Notes: generated from the letters alone by a model not told the origin. Positions 8,884 through 18,834 are shown, counted from the stretch's first letter. The stretch is 64,000 nt of DNA from Saccharopolyspora gloriosae (GCF_022828475.1 NZ_CP059557.1:2961470-3025469); one strand, 5' to 3'. Numbers and translations are program-made.

Positions 8884-11181
8884 GTGGTTTTCGATCCAAC
8901 GAAGAAGTCCCCGACCACACCGGCCATCGGTCGTCGCAGGTTCCTGAGCTACCTGCTGGCAGCTCCGACGCTAACTGTGGCGACCGAGCTCGCATTGGCC
9001 GGAGCCGCGGACTCCGCCGAGGCCGCCGTTCCGTCACCTCCGCAGCTCATCGGGGAAACCGTCGATCTCCAAGACGTCATCAACGTGATCGGTGCTCCCA
9101 CTGCTGCATTGCTGTTCCAGATCACGGTGCACGAGGACGGCACGGTGACCGTTCCGCTGCCGCGGGCCGAGGTGGGGCAAGGGCTCACAACGTCGGTGCC
9201 GATGCTGATCGCGGAAGAGATGGACATCCCGCTCGCCAACGTTAAGATGCCCCTCGCGGACGCGCGGCCGGAGTTGCTGTTCGGCCAGCTCACCGGCGGT
9301 TCGTCGAGCATGACCTCGTTGTATGGCCCGGCCCGGCTCGCCGCCGCGGCCGCTCGGACGCGGCTGGTGGCCACCGCAGCGCTGCGCTGGGGACTGTCCC
9401 GTGATCGGCTCACGGTCTCCGACGGCGTCGTGCACGCTCCGGACGGGCGGAGTGCGTCGTTCGGCTCGCTAGCGGTAGCGGCGGTTTCGGCGAAGTTGCC
9501 GGACCTGCCGGTGGTGCTCAAGCCGGAGTCCGAGTTCAAGCTCATCGGAAGCAGGGTGCGTCGGCTCGACGGCCACCGGATCGTGACGGGAACCAACACC
9601 TACACCCAGGACCTCGACGTGGCGGGCGCGAAGCCGTGCCTGGTCCGCAGGCCACCGACGATCAACGGCACCGTCGAGGCGGTGCACAACGCGGACGCCG
9701 TCAAGCGGATGACCGGCGTCATCGACGTAGCCGTGATCCCGACGGGTGTCGCGGTGCTGGCCGAGACCTTCGCGATGGCGCTGGACGGCATGAACGCGAT
9801 CGATGCCACGTGGGGGCCCGGCACCGTTGATGACGAGAGCGACGAGACGGTCCGCCGCAAACTGCGCGCCGCGGTGGGACCGCTGGGCGATCCGCCGGTG
9901 ACGTTGCCGCCGGAGGCCGGAACGCTGGAGATGGAGTTCGACTTCGCTTTCCTGAGCCACGCTCCACTGGAGACCAACGCGGCGGTGGCCGATGTGCGGG
10001 ACGGGCGCGCGGAGGTGTGGACGGCGGTACAGGTTCCCACCAGCGCGCAAGAGAACATCGCTCGAGAGCTGGGCCTGCCGCAGACCTCCGTCACGGTCCA
10101 CGTTATGCCCAGCGGCGGATCGTTCGGCCGCCGCCTGTTCAACGACGCGGCGGTGGAGGCGGCGCAGATCTCCCAAGCGATGGGCAAACCGGTGAAGCTG
10201 ATCTGGCACCGCACGGACGACATCCGGCACGGACGTGTGCATCCCGCGAAGCACCACAAGGTCCGGGTGCACTACGGGCAGGACCAGGTGCTGTCCTACG
10301 AGCACTGGAACGCGGCCGTCGACACCTCGTTGGAACACGGCTTCGGTGAGGCGCTCACGACCGCTGTCACCAAGATCCCCGCCGTCGGCAACGAGAGCGT
10401 CAGCCAGATCATGTTCCGGTCGATGGTGCACTGCCCGTACAACTTCGGTGCGGTCGCGACGCACCTGCACGAGGTCTCCGTCCCGATGAACACCGGGAGC
10501 TGGCGATCGGTGTACTCGCTCAACGTCCGGGGCGTCGAGGAGATCGTGGTCGACGAGCTCGCCCGGCGGCTCCACAAGGATCCGGTCGTGTTCCGCCGCG
10601 ATTTCCTCAAGGACGACCGGCAGCGGGCGGTCCTCGACAAGGTCGCGGCCGAGGGCGATTGGGGACGGCCGATGCCGGACGGGTTCGCGCAGGGAGTCGC
10701 TTTCCACGACGAGATGAAGGGCGTGCTCGCCTGCCTCGTCGAGATCGACGCGCGGGACCCAGGGAAGCCGAGGGTGGTCAAGGCGGTCATGGTCGTCGAC
10801 GTCGGACGGCCGATCAACGTCAGCGGGATCGAGGCGCAAGCTCTCGGTGGCCTGACCGACGGTATTTCGGTGGCCTTGCGCGGCGGGTTGCACTTGCGGG
10901 ACGGCTGCTTCCTGGAGGGCAGCTACCACAACTTCCACTTCGCGCGGCAGAAGAACTCCCCGACCGACGTGCGGATCTTCGTGCAGCCGGGGGAGGGGCA
11001 GCCGGGCGGCATGGGTGAGTTCGCGGTCCCCGTGTCGTTCGCGGCGGTCGTCAACGCCTACCGGCGGGCGACGGGGATCATGCCAGCCAGCTTCCCGATC
11101 GACTCCGAGGTGGACTTCGAGCCGTATCCGCCGGGGCCGGTCCCGCGTCCGCCGATGCGTCCTCTCCCTGCGCGGACCTGA
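8884..11181 (+). CDS. Molybdopterin-dependent aldehyde/N-heterocycle oxidoreductase, large subunit (IorB-like), Tat-exported
   Basis: 765 residues of the xanthine-oxidase superfamily, in the two-subunit branch typified by isoquinoline 1-oxidoreductase. The N-terminus has a twin-arginine signal (GRRRFLSYLLAAPTLTVA, then an Ala-rich stretch), so the folded enzyme probably acts outside the cytoplasm. Molybdopterin motifs include RAEVGQGLTTSVPMLIAEEM, GGSFGRRLFND and the C-terminal GEGQPGGMGE, whose Glu is the expected catalytic base. Its 2Fe-2S partner is the next gene, 43 bp downstream. Start: GTG 8884 with GAGG upstream. It could hydroxylate an aromatic ring or oxidise an aldehyde with water as oxygen donor; the substrate is unknown. 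Regulation is probably by the divergent PaaX-like protein. Confidence 0.9.
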   Translation: MVFDPTKKSPTTPAIGRRRFLSYLLAAPTLTVATELALAGAADSAEAAVPSPPQLIGETVDLQDVINVIGAPTAALLFQITVHEDGTVTVPLPRAEVGQGLTTSVPMLIAEEMDIPLANVKMPLADARPELLFGQLTGGSSSMTSLYGPARLAAAAARTRLVATAALRWGLSRDRLTVSDGVVHAPDGRSASFGSLAVAAVSAKLPDLPVVLKPESEFKLIGSRVRRLDGHRIVTGTNTYTQDLDVAGAKPCLVRRPPTINGTVEAVHNADAVKRMTGVIDVAVIPTGVAVLAETFAMALDGMNAIDATWGPGTVDDESDETVRRKLRAAVGPLGDPPVTLPPEAGTLEMEFDFAFLSHAPLETNAAVADVRDGRAEVWTAVQVPTSAQENIARELGLPQTSVTVHVMPSGGSFGRRLFNDAAVEAAQISQAMGKPVKLIWHRTDDIRHGRVHPAKHHKVRVHYGQDQVLSYEHWNAAVDTSLEHGFGEALTTAVTKIPAVGNESVSQIMFRSMVHCPYNFGAVATHLHEVSVPMNTGSWRSVYSLNVRGVEEIVVDELARRLHKDPVVFRRDFLKDDRQRAVLDKVAAEGDWGRPMPDGFAQGVAFHDEMKGVLACLVEIDARDPGKPRVVKAVMVVDVGRPINVSGIEAQALGGLTDGISVALRGGLHLRDGCFLEGSYHNFHFARQKNSPTDVRIFVQPGEGQPGGMGEFAVPVSFAAVVNAYRRATGIMPASFPIDSEVDFEPYPPGPVPRPPMRPLPART

Positions 11182-11224
11182 CCGAACCGGAATCGCCGAC
11201 CACAGTCCACTGAGGAGAGACATC

Positions 11225-11686
11225 GTGCCACGTTATTCCTTCACCCTCAACGGGAATCAGGTCAGCGTCGAGGCGCCCGCGGACCACCCGCTGCTCTGGA
11301 CGCTGCGGGACCAGCTCGGCGTCACTGGCCCGAAAATGGGATGCAACCTGGATGTGTGCAAAGCTTGCACCTGTTTGATCGACGGCGAGGCGTACACGAC
11401 GTGCGTCACCGGCATGGCCGATGTCGAAGGCCGCGAGGTCACCACGATCGAGGGTCTCGCCGACGGCGACGAGCTGCACCCCGTCCAGCAGGCCTGGCTG
11501 GAGATCGACGTCCCGCAGTGCGGCTTCTGCCAGCCGGGGCAGATCATGAAAGCGGTGTCATTGCTGCGCAAGACCAGTGAACCCACTGACGCCGAGATCG
11601 ACGAGATCGAGAACGTCTGCCGGTGCGGAACCTACTTCCGCATCCGAACCGCCATCAAGGAAGCAGCGAAGATGACAGGGAACTGA
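11225..11686 (+). CDS. [2Fe-2S] small subunit of molybdenum hydroxylase (IorA-like)
   Basis: 153 residues with two iron-sulfur domains. The plant-type N-terminal domain has Cys in CNLDVCKACTC plus the Cys in TTCVTG. The C-terminal four-helix domain has CGFCQPGQ and CRCG. This is the electron-transfer subunit paired with the upstream molybdopterin subunit. GTG start with AGGAG upstream. It has no signal of its own, so export would be by co-translocation with the Tat-signal-bearing large subunit (known for this enzyme type; inferred here). A strong hairpin follows the gene. Confidence 0.93.
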   Translation: MPRYSFTLNGNQVSVEAPADHPLLWTLRDQLGVTGPKMGCNLDVCKACTCLIDGEAYTTCVTGMADVEGREVTTIEGLADGDELHPVQQAWLEIDVPQCGFCQPGQIMKAVSLLRKTSEPTDAEIDEIENVCRCGTYFRIRTAIKEAAKMTGN

Positions 11687-11704
11687 CTCCCGGCCAGTAT
11701 TCCT

Positions 11705-11730
11705 TCGGGAGACCGGCATCGGTCTCCCGA
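11705..11730. terminator. Bidirectional terminator hairpin
   Basis: A perfect 11-bp stem, TCGGGAGACCG and CGGTCTCCCGA, closes a GCAT loop between the convergent 2Fe-2S subunit gene (ends 11686) and acyl-CoA dehydrogenase gene (ends 11745). Only a short T-run follows, as is usual in high-GC actinomycetes. Confidence 0.8.
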
Positions 11731-11744
11731 GGGGTTTCGTCCGC

Positions 11745-12899
11745 TCAGGACACGATGCCGCGGCGCTCGAACACGTCCTTCGCGATGATTTTCTTCTGGA
11801 TCTCCGCGGTGCCATCGGCGACCAGGTAAGCCATCACATCGCGGTAGCGCTGCTGGAGGGGGAACTCGGTGGAGTAGCCCAGGTTCCCGTGAATCCGCAT
11901 GGCCGACTCGATGGCGTTCTTCGCGACCACCGGCGGCCACCACTTGCTCATGGACGCCAGCGCGGTGTGCGGTTCGTTCTCCTCGCGCAGCCACAGCGCG
12001 CGATAGCACATCCACCGGGCGGCCTCCAGGTACGTGGCGTGCTCGGCGAGCTGGAAGGACACACCCTGGTAGTCGGCGATGGGCTTGCCGAAGGCGTGGC
12101 GATCGGTGGCATAGCCGATGGCCTCGTCCATGCTCGCCTGAGCGGCGCCCAGGCACATCAGCCCGATGGCGGCGCGGCTGAAGTCGAAGTGGCTCATGAC
12201 CGCCTGGAATCCCTTGCCCTGCTCGCCGACGAGGTGCGATTCGGGCACGAAGACGTCATCGAGGTGGATCGACCCCCAGCCGAGGGGAAGACACCCCATG
12301 CCCGGCATGTGGTGGACCTTCACCCGCTCGGCATCCAGCGGAACCAGGTAGCAGCTCACGCCGGCTGCGCGCGTGCTGCCCGGATCGCGAGCGTAGATCA
12401 GTGCCGCGGAAGCGTTGCACGCCCAGGAGATCGCGGTCTTCTCCCCGGTGAGCTGCCAGCCGCCGTCGACGGGGCGAGCCACCGCGGTCATCGCGGCCGC
12501 GTCGGATCCGGACCCCGGTTCGGTGAGGGCGATGGCGACCGTCTTGCGCCCTTCGATCATCGCTGGCAAGTAGTTTTGCCGGATTTCCTCGGTCGCGTGC
12601 ACCAACTGTGATCCGATGAGGCCGATCTGGATCGGGGCGGAGGCCAGGTTGACGTCGCCGTAGGCCAAGGTCTCGGTCGCCAGCCCCAGCGTGATCGGAT
12701 CCTCCGCGCCGGTTCCCCCGTACTCTTCGGGGAGCCCGATGCCGAGCACGCCGAGCTCGCCGAGCTGCCGGAGGACGTCGAAGGGGAACTCGGCGGACGC
12801 CGCGCGGTCGCGGTAGCCGGGGAGCAGCCGCTTGCGGGAGAAGTCCTGGAGGGTCTGCTGGAACTCGCGCTGTTCTTCGGTGAAGGCGAACGAAACCAC
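11745..12899 (-). CDS. Acyl-CoA dehydrogenase
   Basis: About 384 residues, full length for the family. It shows an N-terminal helical domain (EYGGTGAEDPITLGLATETL), the FAD-binding segment ALTEPGSGSDAAAMT and the C-terminal helices with DRHAFGKPIADYQGVSF and DGTAEIQKKIIAKDVF. At the usual catalytic-Glu position (EGT) this protein has Asp (DGT). It oxidises an acyl-CoA to the 2,3-enoyl-CoA and passes electrons to ETF, whose genes lie 1.6 kb away. A GTG at 12899 is the chosen start; ATG 12944 is possible. Substrate may be an alicyclic acyl-CoA (inference from neighbours). Confidence 0.9.
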   Translation of the reverse strand: MVSFAFTEEQREFQQTLQDFSRKRLLPGYRDRAASAEFPFDVLRQLGELGVLGIGLPEEYGGTGAEDPITLGLATETLAYGDVNLASAPIQIGLIGSQLVHATEEIRQNYLPAMIEGRKTVAIALTEPGSGSDAAAMTAVARPVDGGWQLTGEKTAISWACNASAALIYARDPGSTRAAGVSCYLVPLDAERVKVHHMPGMGCLPLGWGSIHLDDVFVPESHLVGEQGKGFQAVMSHFDFSRAAIGLMCLGAAQASMDEAIGYATDRHAFGKPIADYQGVSFQLAEHATYLEAARWMCYRALWLREENEPHTALASMSKWWPPVVAKNAIESAMRIHGNLGYSTEFPLQQRYRDVMAYLVADGTAEIQKKIIAKDVFERRGIVS

Positions 12900-13073
12900 C
12901 GGAGAGGCACCTTTCGTCGAGATGGGAATGGAACGTTCGGTCATTGCGGACATGAACCGGATACGGTCCACATTGGTCGGTCAGGCTGGTGTGGAGCGGA
13001 TACACCGATGCGGCCCGCTCATCGACGCCGTCTCAGGCTGGCCGCTGGGTGAGAGTGCGCTGCGGACTCAGTC

Positions 13074-14300
13074 TCACGTGACACCGTCCCGGCGCAGGGT
13101 AGCGATCTTCTCCGTCGGGTAGCCGAGCTCTCGCAAGATCGCGTCGGTGTGCGCGCCGAGGGCCGGGACCGCGCGGGCCGGGTACTCCCGGCCGCGCTCC
13201 TGGATCACCTGCCGCAGCGTGGCGACTGGGCCCACCGGGGTGTCGACATCCACCCATCTGTCCCTGGCCGCGAGCTGGGGGTGCTCAACGGCTTCGTGCA
13301 GCCCGTTGACCCTTGCGTTGGCGATCTGCGCTTCCTCGAGAAGTTGGAGCAGCTCCGAGGTGGCGAGACGGGTCGTGGTCGCATTCACGATTCCCTCGAC
13401 GTAATCCCGATTCTCCGCGCGCGCGATGGTGGTCGCGGTTCGCCGGTCGCCGATCAGGTCCGGGGTCCGCAGGACCGTGCTGGCGAATCTCGCCCATTCG
13501 CGGTCGTTCTGCACGCCGATCACCACCCGATCGCCGTCGGCCGTGTCGAATGCCCCGTAGGGGACCAGGGAGGGGTGGCCGATGTCGATGCGTTCCGGCT
13601 CGGTGCCCTTGTGCCGCGTGTAGTAGAGGTGATTGGCGATCCAATCGGTGATCGCGTCGAGCATGGCGACCTCGAGCACCGTTCCCTCGCCGGTTCGCTC
13701 GCGCTGGTAGAGCGCCATCAGGACCGCGGAGTACATGTGCATGCCGCTGGCGACGTCCGCGGCGGAGAACCCGGGCTTGACCATGATGTCCTGGTTGCCG
13801 GTGGTCGCGACCATCCCGGATTCGCACTGCACCAGCGCGTCGTACGCGCGGCGGCCCGAGTACGGGCCGGGCTCGCCGTATCCGGTGTTGGACACGACGA
13901 TCAAACGGGGATGGCGGGCCCGCAGGACCTCCGCGCCGAAACCCATCCGATCGATGGCACCGGGGCTGAGGTTCTGCACGAAGACGTCGGCACCGGCGAT
14001 CAGCGCTTGCAGCGCCTCGCGTCCTTCGGGTTCTTTGAGGTCGAGGGTGATGGACTCCTTGCCCCGGCTGGTCCACAGGAAGACGCTGGACAGCTCCCCG
14101 CCCACCGCGTCGTCGTAACCGCGTGCGAAATCGCCGCCGTCGGGCCGTTCCACCTTGATCACGCGCGCACCCAGGTCGGCGAGTTGCCTCGTGGCGATCG
14201 GCGCCGCGACGGCATGCTCGAGTGCTACGACCGTGACGCCGTCCAGCGGTCCCGGCGACCCGGCTCCGGAGGGATCGGCGGCTTGGTGTCTCGTCGTCAA
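13074..14300 (-). CDS. Class III CoA-transferase (CaiB/BaiF family)
   Basis: 408 residues. Family features: GPLDGVTVVALEHAVAAPIATRQLADLGARVIKVE at the N-terminus and YDALVQCESG near residue 150 with the conserved Asp that forms the glutamyl- or aspartyl-CoA thioester in this family. It moves CoA from a donor thioester to a carboxylic acid, so it may activate the pathway acid or recycle CoA from an end product. The start is TTG at 14300 with GAGGAG a few bases before it. Divergent from etfB, with the 32-bp operator copy 2 between them. Confidence 0.9.
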   Translation of the reverse strand: MTTRHQAADPSGAGSPGPLDGVTVVALEHAVAAPIATRQLADLGARVIKVERPDGGDFARGYDDAVGGELSSVFLWTSRGKESITLDLKEPEGREALQALIAGADVFVQNLSPGAIDRMGFGAEVLRARHPRLIVVSNTGYGEPGPYSGRRAYDALVQCESGMVATTGNQDIMVKPGFSAADVASGMHMYSAVLMALYQRERTGEGTVLEVAMLDAITDWIANHLYYTRHKGTEPERIDIGHPSLVPYGAFDTADGDRVVIGVQNDREWARFASTVLRTPDLIGDRRTATTIARAENRDYVEGIVNATTTRLATSELLQLLEEAQIANARVNGLHEAVEHPQLAARDRWVDVDTPVGPVATLRQVIQERGREYPARAVPALGAHTDAILRELGYPTEKIATLRRDGVT

Positions 14301-14353
14301 CTCGGCTCCTCGTGGTCCCTGGGGCTCTGCTCCGGTTCGGCACAGTGTTGCAC

Positions 14354-14385
14354 TTTGGTCTGTCCTTTAATAGTTTAGGCCAAAA
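14354..14385. promoter_or_regulatory. 32-bp imperfect palindromic operator, copy 2
   Basis: Begins TTTGGTCTGTCCTTTA and ends AGGCCAAAA; the outer arms TTTGGTC and GGCCAAA are inverted with one mismatch. The first 16 bp are identical to those of copy 3 at 58741-58756, and 26 of 32 positions agree overall. It sits between the CoA-transferase (minus) and etfB (plus), so one repressor dimer pair could govern both. Confidence 0.7.
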
Positions 14386-14473
14386 TTCGCATCGGCGGGA
14401 GACCGATGAACGGCCCCGCAGCCCGGCCCGCGGTCGATCGCGAGCTCGAGATCTGAAGTTGGGACGTGGACCA

Positions 14474-15256
14474 GTGAACGTCGTGGTGTTGGTGAAACAG
14501 GTGCCCGACACGTACTCCGAGCGCAGGCTCGCGCCGGCCGATCACGTGCTGGACCGCGAGGCGGCCGACGCCGTGCTGGACGAGATCGACGAGCGCGCGG
14601 TCGAAGAGGCGTTGCGGCTCACCGAAGCTCAGGGCGGCGAGGTGACGGTCGTGTGCATGGGTCCGGAGCGCACGGCGGAAGCGATCCGCAAGGCTTTGTC
14701 GATGGGCGCGCACCAGGCGGTGCATCTGACCGACGAAGCGCTGGCCGGAACCGACGCACCGGCGACCGCACGCGCGCTGGCAGCGGTGATCGGCACCGTG
14801 GAATCTGTGGATCTGGTGCTCGCGGGCAACGAGTCCACCGACGGTCGTGTCGGCGCCGTGCCCGCGATGCTGGCGGAGTTGCTGGGCATCCCGCAGCTGA
14901 CCTACGTCCGCGAGCTCTCCGCGGACGGATCGACGATACGGGCGGAGCGGGAGACCGACACCGGGATCGTGCACCTGGAATCGGGACTGCCCGCGGTCGT
15001 GTCCGTCACCGAGAAGATCAACGAGCCGCGATACCCGTCGTTCAAGGGAATCATGGCTGCCAAGAAGAAGCCGGTGAAGGTGTTGTCGGCTGCCGACGCC
15101 GGTATCGACCTCGCTGAGGTCGGGCTGGCCAACGCCGGGTCGCGAGTCGTCGAATCCGCGCCCAGGCCGCCGAAGCAGGCGGGGCAGCGGGTTGCCGACG
15201 AGGGCGCGGGAGGCGTTGCCGCCGCCGAGTTCCTTATCGGTCAGAAGCTCGTTTAG
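14474..15256 (+). CDS. etfB: Electron transfer flavoprotein subunit beta
   Basis: 260 residues beginning MNVVVLVKQVPDTY, the characteristic FixA/EtfB N-terminus, with GNESTDGRVGAVPAMLAELL and KINEPRYPSFKGIMAAKKKP. It forms the AMP/FAD-binding heterodimer with EtfA and takes electrons from acyl-CoA dehydrogenases. GTG start at 14474 with a weak ribosome site. Heads an operon etfB-etfA-Cys-rich protein-thioesterase, probably under the operator at 14354. Confidence 0.95.
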   Translation: MNVVVLVKQVPDTYSERRLAPADHVLDREAADAVLDEIDERAVEEALRLTEAQGGEVTVVCMGPERTAEAIRKALSMGAHQAVHLTDEALAGTDAPATARALAAVIGTVESVDLVLAGNESTDGRVGAVPAMLAELLGIPQLTYVRELSADGSTIRAERETDTGIVHLESGLPAVVSVTEKINEPRYPSFKGIMAAKKKPVKVLSAADAGIDLAEVGLANAGSRVVESAPRPPKQAGQRVADEGAGGVAAAEFLIGQKLV

Positions 15257-15284
15257 CCCATCGGATTCGCGAGGGGAAGTGCGT

Positions 15285-16244
15285 ATGTCTGAGGTCCTGG
15301 TTCTCGTCGATCACGTGGGCGGCGAGGTCAAGAAGGTCGTGTTCGAGCTGCTGACCGCGGCGCGCGAGTTGGGCGAACCCGCCGCGGTCGTCGTCGGCGA
15401 GCCGGGCACGAGCGGCAAGCTCACCGCGGCGCTGCGCGCCTACGGCGCGGCGAAGGTGTACTCGGCGGAGTCGAGCGATGTCGACCGGTTCCTGGTGACC
15501 CCGGCGGTGGACGTGCTGGCCGAACTGGTGCGATCCGCATCGCCGGCCGCGGTGCTGGTACCGGCCACAGTGGACGGCAAGGAGATCGCTGGACGGCTCG
15601 CCGTGCGCACCGGATCTGGCCTGCTGTCGGAGGTCGTCGGTCTCGACGGCGAGGGCGTCGGTGAGCACTCGCTGTTCGGTGGCGGGTACGAGGCGAAAGC
15701 CAAGGTGGTCACGGGCACGCCGGTGATCACGGTCCTCCCAGGCGCGATCGAGGCGGAGCAGGCTGAGGGCGCCGCGGTCGAGCAGGTGGTGGAGGTGTCG
15801 GCGGCGGACCCGGCGAGATCCGCGCGGATCACGGGACGGCAGCCGGTGGAGGGCGGCGACCGGCCCGAGCTGACCGAGGCCTCAGTGGTCGTCTCGGGCG
15901 GTCGCGGTGTCGGTTCGGCCGAGCGCTTCAAGGTGGTCGAGGAGCTCGCCGACTCGCTGGGTGCGGCGGTGGGTGCCTCGCGCGCGGCGGTGGACTCGGG
16001 TTACTACCCGCACCAGTTCCAGGTCGGACAGACGGGGAAGACCGTCTCGCCGCAGCTGTACGTGGCCCTCGGCATTTCCGGTGCGATCCAGCACCGGGCG
16101 GGCATGCAGACTTCGAAGACGATCGTCGCGGTCAACAAGGACGCCGAGGCGCCGATCTTCGAGGTCGCCGACTTCGGTGTGGTGGGCGACCTGTTCGACG
16201 TCGCGCCGCAGCTCACCGAAGAGATCGCCAAGCGCAAGAGCTGA
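15285..16244 (+). CDS. etfA: Electron transfer flavoprotein subunit alpha
   Basis: 319 residues; N-terminal EtfA domain ([22 protein letters not shown]) and C-terminal FAD domain with [34 protein letters not shown] and [15 protein letters not shown]. Twenty-eight bases after etfB with GAGGGGAAG upstream. It carries the FAD that passes acyl-CoA dehydrogenase electrons to the ETF:quinone oxidoreductase, which is not in this window. Confidence 0.96.
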   Translation: MSEVLVLVDHVGGEVKKVVFELLTAARELGEPAAVVVGEPGTSGKLTAALRAYGAAKVYSAESSDVDRFLVTPAVDVLAELVRSASPAAVLVPATVDGKEIAGRLAVRTGSGLLSEVVGLDGEGVGEHSLFGGGYEAKAKVVTGTPVITVLPGAIEAEQAEGAAVEQVVEVSAADPARSARITGRQPVEGGDRPELTEASVVVSGGRGVGSAERFKVVEELADSLGAAVGASRAAVDSGYYPHQFQVGQTGKTVSPQLYVALGISGAIQHRAGMQTSKTIVAVNKDAEAPIFEVADFGVVGDLFDVAPQLTEEIAKRKS

Positions 16245-16260
16245 CCGGGGTGAGGCGCAA

Positions 16261-16515
16261 ATGCATACGCTGTGCACCTGCTTGTGCAACAAGGCCGGCC
16301 ATCACGGCATCTGCCAGGAACAGGCGGATCCGGCATGCGTGCTGAACTACCCGGAGCTGCAGCTGTACACGCCCGGATCGATGTGCCGCACCTGCTACAA
16401 GGCGGTGCGGAACTGGCTCGACGCCGCGTCGCGGGTGTGGAGGCCCAAACCGGTCGATGTGAACCGGACGGTCGTGCGCCGCGCCGATTCCGGACCGACC
16501 CGACGTGAGAGGTGA
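16261..16515 (+). CDS. Small cysteine-rich protein, unknown function
   Basis: An 84-residue protein not recognised with certainty. Seven cysteines fall in the first 45 residues (C5, C7, C9, C18, C26, C42, C45) with His14 and His15, giving CxCxC, HHxxC and CRTC patterns suitable for binding zinc or an iron-sulfur cluster. The C-terminal half is basic with no cysteine. It lies 16 bp after etfA in the same operon. It might deliver metal, act as a redox mediator to or from ETF, or be a regulatory zinc protein; no option is favoured by sequence alone. Confidence 0.7.
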   Translation: MHTLCTCLCNKAGHHGICQEQADPACVLNYPELQLYTPGSMCRTCYKAVRNWLDAASRVWRPKPVDVNRTVVRRADSGPTRRER

Positions 16516-16609
16516 TGGTGATCGTCGCCTCTTCCGGAATGACGAGTCCTCTCAGCATGAATCGCCTCGCGGGCCGGACGGCGGCCGCCCAGTGCAACCG
16601 GAGCAGCGA

Positions 16610-17113
16610 ATGACCGGCAATACCCCGAGGTTCGACCAGATGATCGCGCTCCCCGCGGTGCTGGAAGGCACCGTCACGCCGGAGTTCATCGACCTGAACG
16701 GGCACATGAACATCCGGCACTACCTGGAGTACGGGGCCGTGGGCGCGGATTCGATCTGCCGCGCCATCGGGATGGACGAGGACTACCGGAGCCGGCGACG
16801 CATGGGCGTCTTCGCCGCGGAACACCATTTGAGTTACCAGCGCGAACTGCGGGAAGGCGAGAAGTTCTCGGTGCACGTGCGGTTCCTGGAGCGCACCGAC
16901 AAGGCCCTGCACGCAGTTTCGATGCTGCTCGACCGCAGCAACGAACGGCTCGCTTGCACACTGGAGATCGTCATGGTGCACGTCGCGATGGACTCGCGCC
17001 GGGCGACCCCGCTGCCCGCGGACATCGCCGCCGGCTTGGACCACGAGATCGCCCGCTCGGTGAACCTGGAGTGGCGCGCCCCGCTGTGCGGCGCGATGGG
17101 TCTGCGGCGCTGA
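16610..17113 (+). CDS. Acyl-CoA thioesterase-like protein (4HBT hotdog fold)
   Basis: 167 residues with the hotdog signature [18 protein letters not shown], whose Asp and the following helix match the catalytic region of 4-hydroxybenzoyl-CoA thioesterases, and [20 protein letters not shown] in the core strand. It would hydrolyse an acyl-CoA, possibly to free CoA from dead-end intermediates. Start ATG 16610 with GGAG 7 bp upstream. Last gene of the ETF operon. Confidence 0.85.
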   Translation: MTGNTPRFDQMIALPAVLEGTVTPEFIDLNGHMNIRHYLEYGAVGADSICRAIGMDEDYRSRRRMGVFAAEHHLSYQRELREGEKFSVHVRFLERTDKALHAVSMLLDRSNERLACTLEIVMVHVAMDSRRATPLPADIAAGLDHEIARSVNLEWRAPLCGAMGLRR

Positions 17114-17383
17114 GCGTGAGACGCACCGAGCGGGCGCGGCGCGGGACCTGCCGGCAGGCCGCCGCCGGTTTGAAGCCGGTGTTCCGTTGCCGCGCCCGAG
17201 CCGGCCGCCGATTGGCTGTAGAGCTTGTCACTTCCCGCGCCTCGGCGATGTCGGCCGCGCTCCGGAACCGCTCGTGATCCGGAACGCGGCCGATGCTGGT
17301 CAGGGGCATCGACGCGTGTTTAAACTATACACCATGAGAAACTTAGTGGCATATCATGTCGCATATAGCTTCGGTTGGTGCTC

Positions 17384-18598
17384 ATGAGTGCGGCGCACCT
17401 GGTCGTGGTCGGCGCGTCGCTCGCGGGTCTGCGGGCGGTGGAATCGGCCCGCAAGTCCGGTCATCCAGGCCGCATCACCCTCATCGGCGATGAGCCCCAC
17501 CTGCCCTACGATCGTCCGCCGCTCTCCAAGGATTTCCTTGCCGCCGATATTAGGCCGAAGCCCGCATTGCACTGGGGCGAAGCGCGTTTCGCGGAGCTCG
17601 AGGTGGATCTGCGCCTGGGCAGGCGAGCGTCCGAATTGGACATCGGGGAGCGCCGCATCTCCGTAGGCGGTGAGCTGATCGAGTACGACGGCTTGGTCAT
17701 CGCGACGGGGGCGGCGGCTCGATCATTGCCCGGCGCGGAGGGCCTCCGCGGCGTGCACACCCTGCGCACGCTCGACGATGCCCGTGCCGTCCGGGCCGCG
17801 CTCGATGGCGGAGCGCGCACTCTGGTCGTGGGCGGTGGCTTCATCGGCTCGGAGGTCGCCGCCGCGGCGCGTCGGCGGGGTTTGCCGGTCACGCTGGTGG
17901 AGGCGATGCCGGTGCCGTTGGTGCGCGCGGTCGGTCCCGAGATCGGTTCGGCGGTCGCCAGGCTGCACGAGGAGAACGGGGTCGATCTCCGCTGCGGCAT
18001 CACGGTCACGGGCGTCAGCGGGACGGATCGGGTGGAGCAGGTGGACCTGTCCGACGGCAGCGTGCTGGACGTCGACCTGGTCGTCGTGGGCATCGGTGCC
18101 GTACCGGAGACGGACTGGTTGCGTTCGTCCGGACTTGATGTCGACGACGGCGTGGTGTGCGACGAGACCCTGAGCGCGGGGACCCCCGGTGTCTACGCCG
18201 CGGGGGACGTCGCCAGGTGGCGGAGCGGCCTGTTCGGCAGGTCGCTGCGGGTGGAGCACTGGACAGCAGCCGCAGAGCAGGGAGCCCTGGCGGCGCGCAA
18301 CGCCCTCGGGTCCGCCGCAGCGGAACGCTACGACGAGGTGCCCTACTTTTGGTCCGACTGCTACGACCGGAAGATGCAGTTCGCCGGTGTGGCGGAGGGC
18401 GTCGAGGAGGTCCACATCGCCGCCGGTGACCTCGAATCCGCCAAGTTCACCGCGTTGTACCGCCGGGATGACCGCATTGTCGGCGCATTCACCATGAACA
18501 ACCCGGGGCACAGCGCCAAGTGCCAGCGGCTGATCGCCCAGCGGTCCGGTTGGCAGGACGCGCTCAAGCTGATCGGCGCCCGCCGCCTGGCTCGCTGA
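17384..18598 (+). CDS. FAD-dependent ferredoxin reductase, second copy
   Basis: 404 residues, same family as the protein at 2479-3699: VVGASLAGLRAVESARKSG for FAD, PHLPYDRPPLSKDF, VVGGGFIGSEVAAAARRRG for NAD(P)H and FWSDCYDRKMQFAG near the C-terminus. It probably reduces the ferredoxin at 24495 for the P450 at 23230, or serves another oxygenase. The upstream stretch 17114-17383 has an AT-rich pocket (about 17318-17370) where its promoter should lie. A TTG 9 bp upstream is an alternative start. Confidence 0.92.
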   Translation: MSAAHLVVVGASLAGLRAVESARKSGHPGRITLIGDEPHLPYDRPPLSKDFLAADIRPKPALHWGEARFAELEVDLRLGRRASELDIGERRISVGGELIEYDGLVIATGAAARSLPGAEGLRGVHTLRTLDDARAVRAALDGGARTLVVGGGFIGSEVAAAARRRGLPVTLVEAMPVPLVRAVGPEIGSAVARLHEENGVDLRCGITVTGVSGTDRVEQVDLSDGSVLDVDLVVVGIGAVPETDWLRSSGLDVDDGVVCDETLSAGTPGVYAAGDVARWRSGLFGRSLRVEHWTAAAEQGALAARNALGSAAAERYDEVPYFWSDCYDRKMQFAGVAEGVEEVHIAAGDLESAKFTALYRRDDRIVGAFTMNNPGHSAKCQRLIAQRSGWQDALKLIGARRLAR

Positions 18599-18834
18599 TC
18601 CTCCGCCACCGCCCGTATCCCGCGTCGACTTCCGCCGGATTCTCGCGCGTTCGAACTGATCGACACGAGGGATACCTGATACAGATAAAGAAACCAAGTA
18701 CCAATGGATGTTGACTAATCTGTTGATGCTCGCCTACCTTGCTCGGTGAGCAGGGTCACCCCGGCAGACCGGGCGATCTGCGGTCTCGGCGCTGATCCGC
18801 GCCTGTTTCAACGGTCACAGCAAAGGAGCTGACC

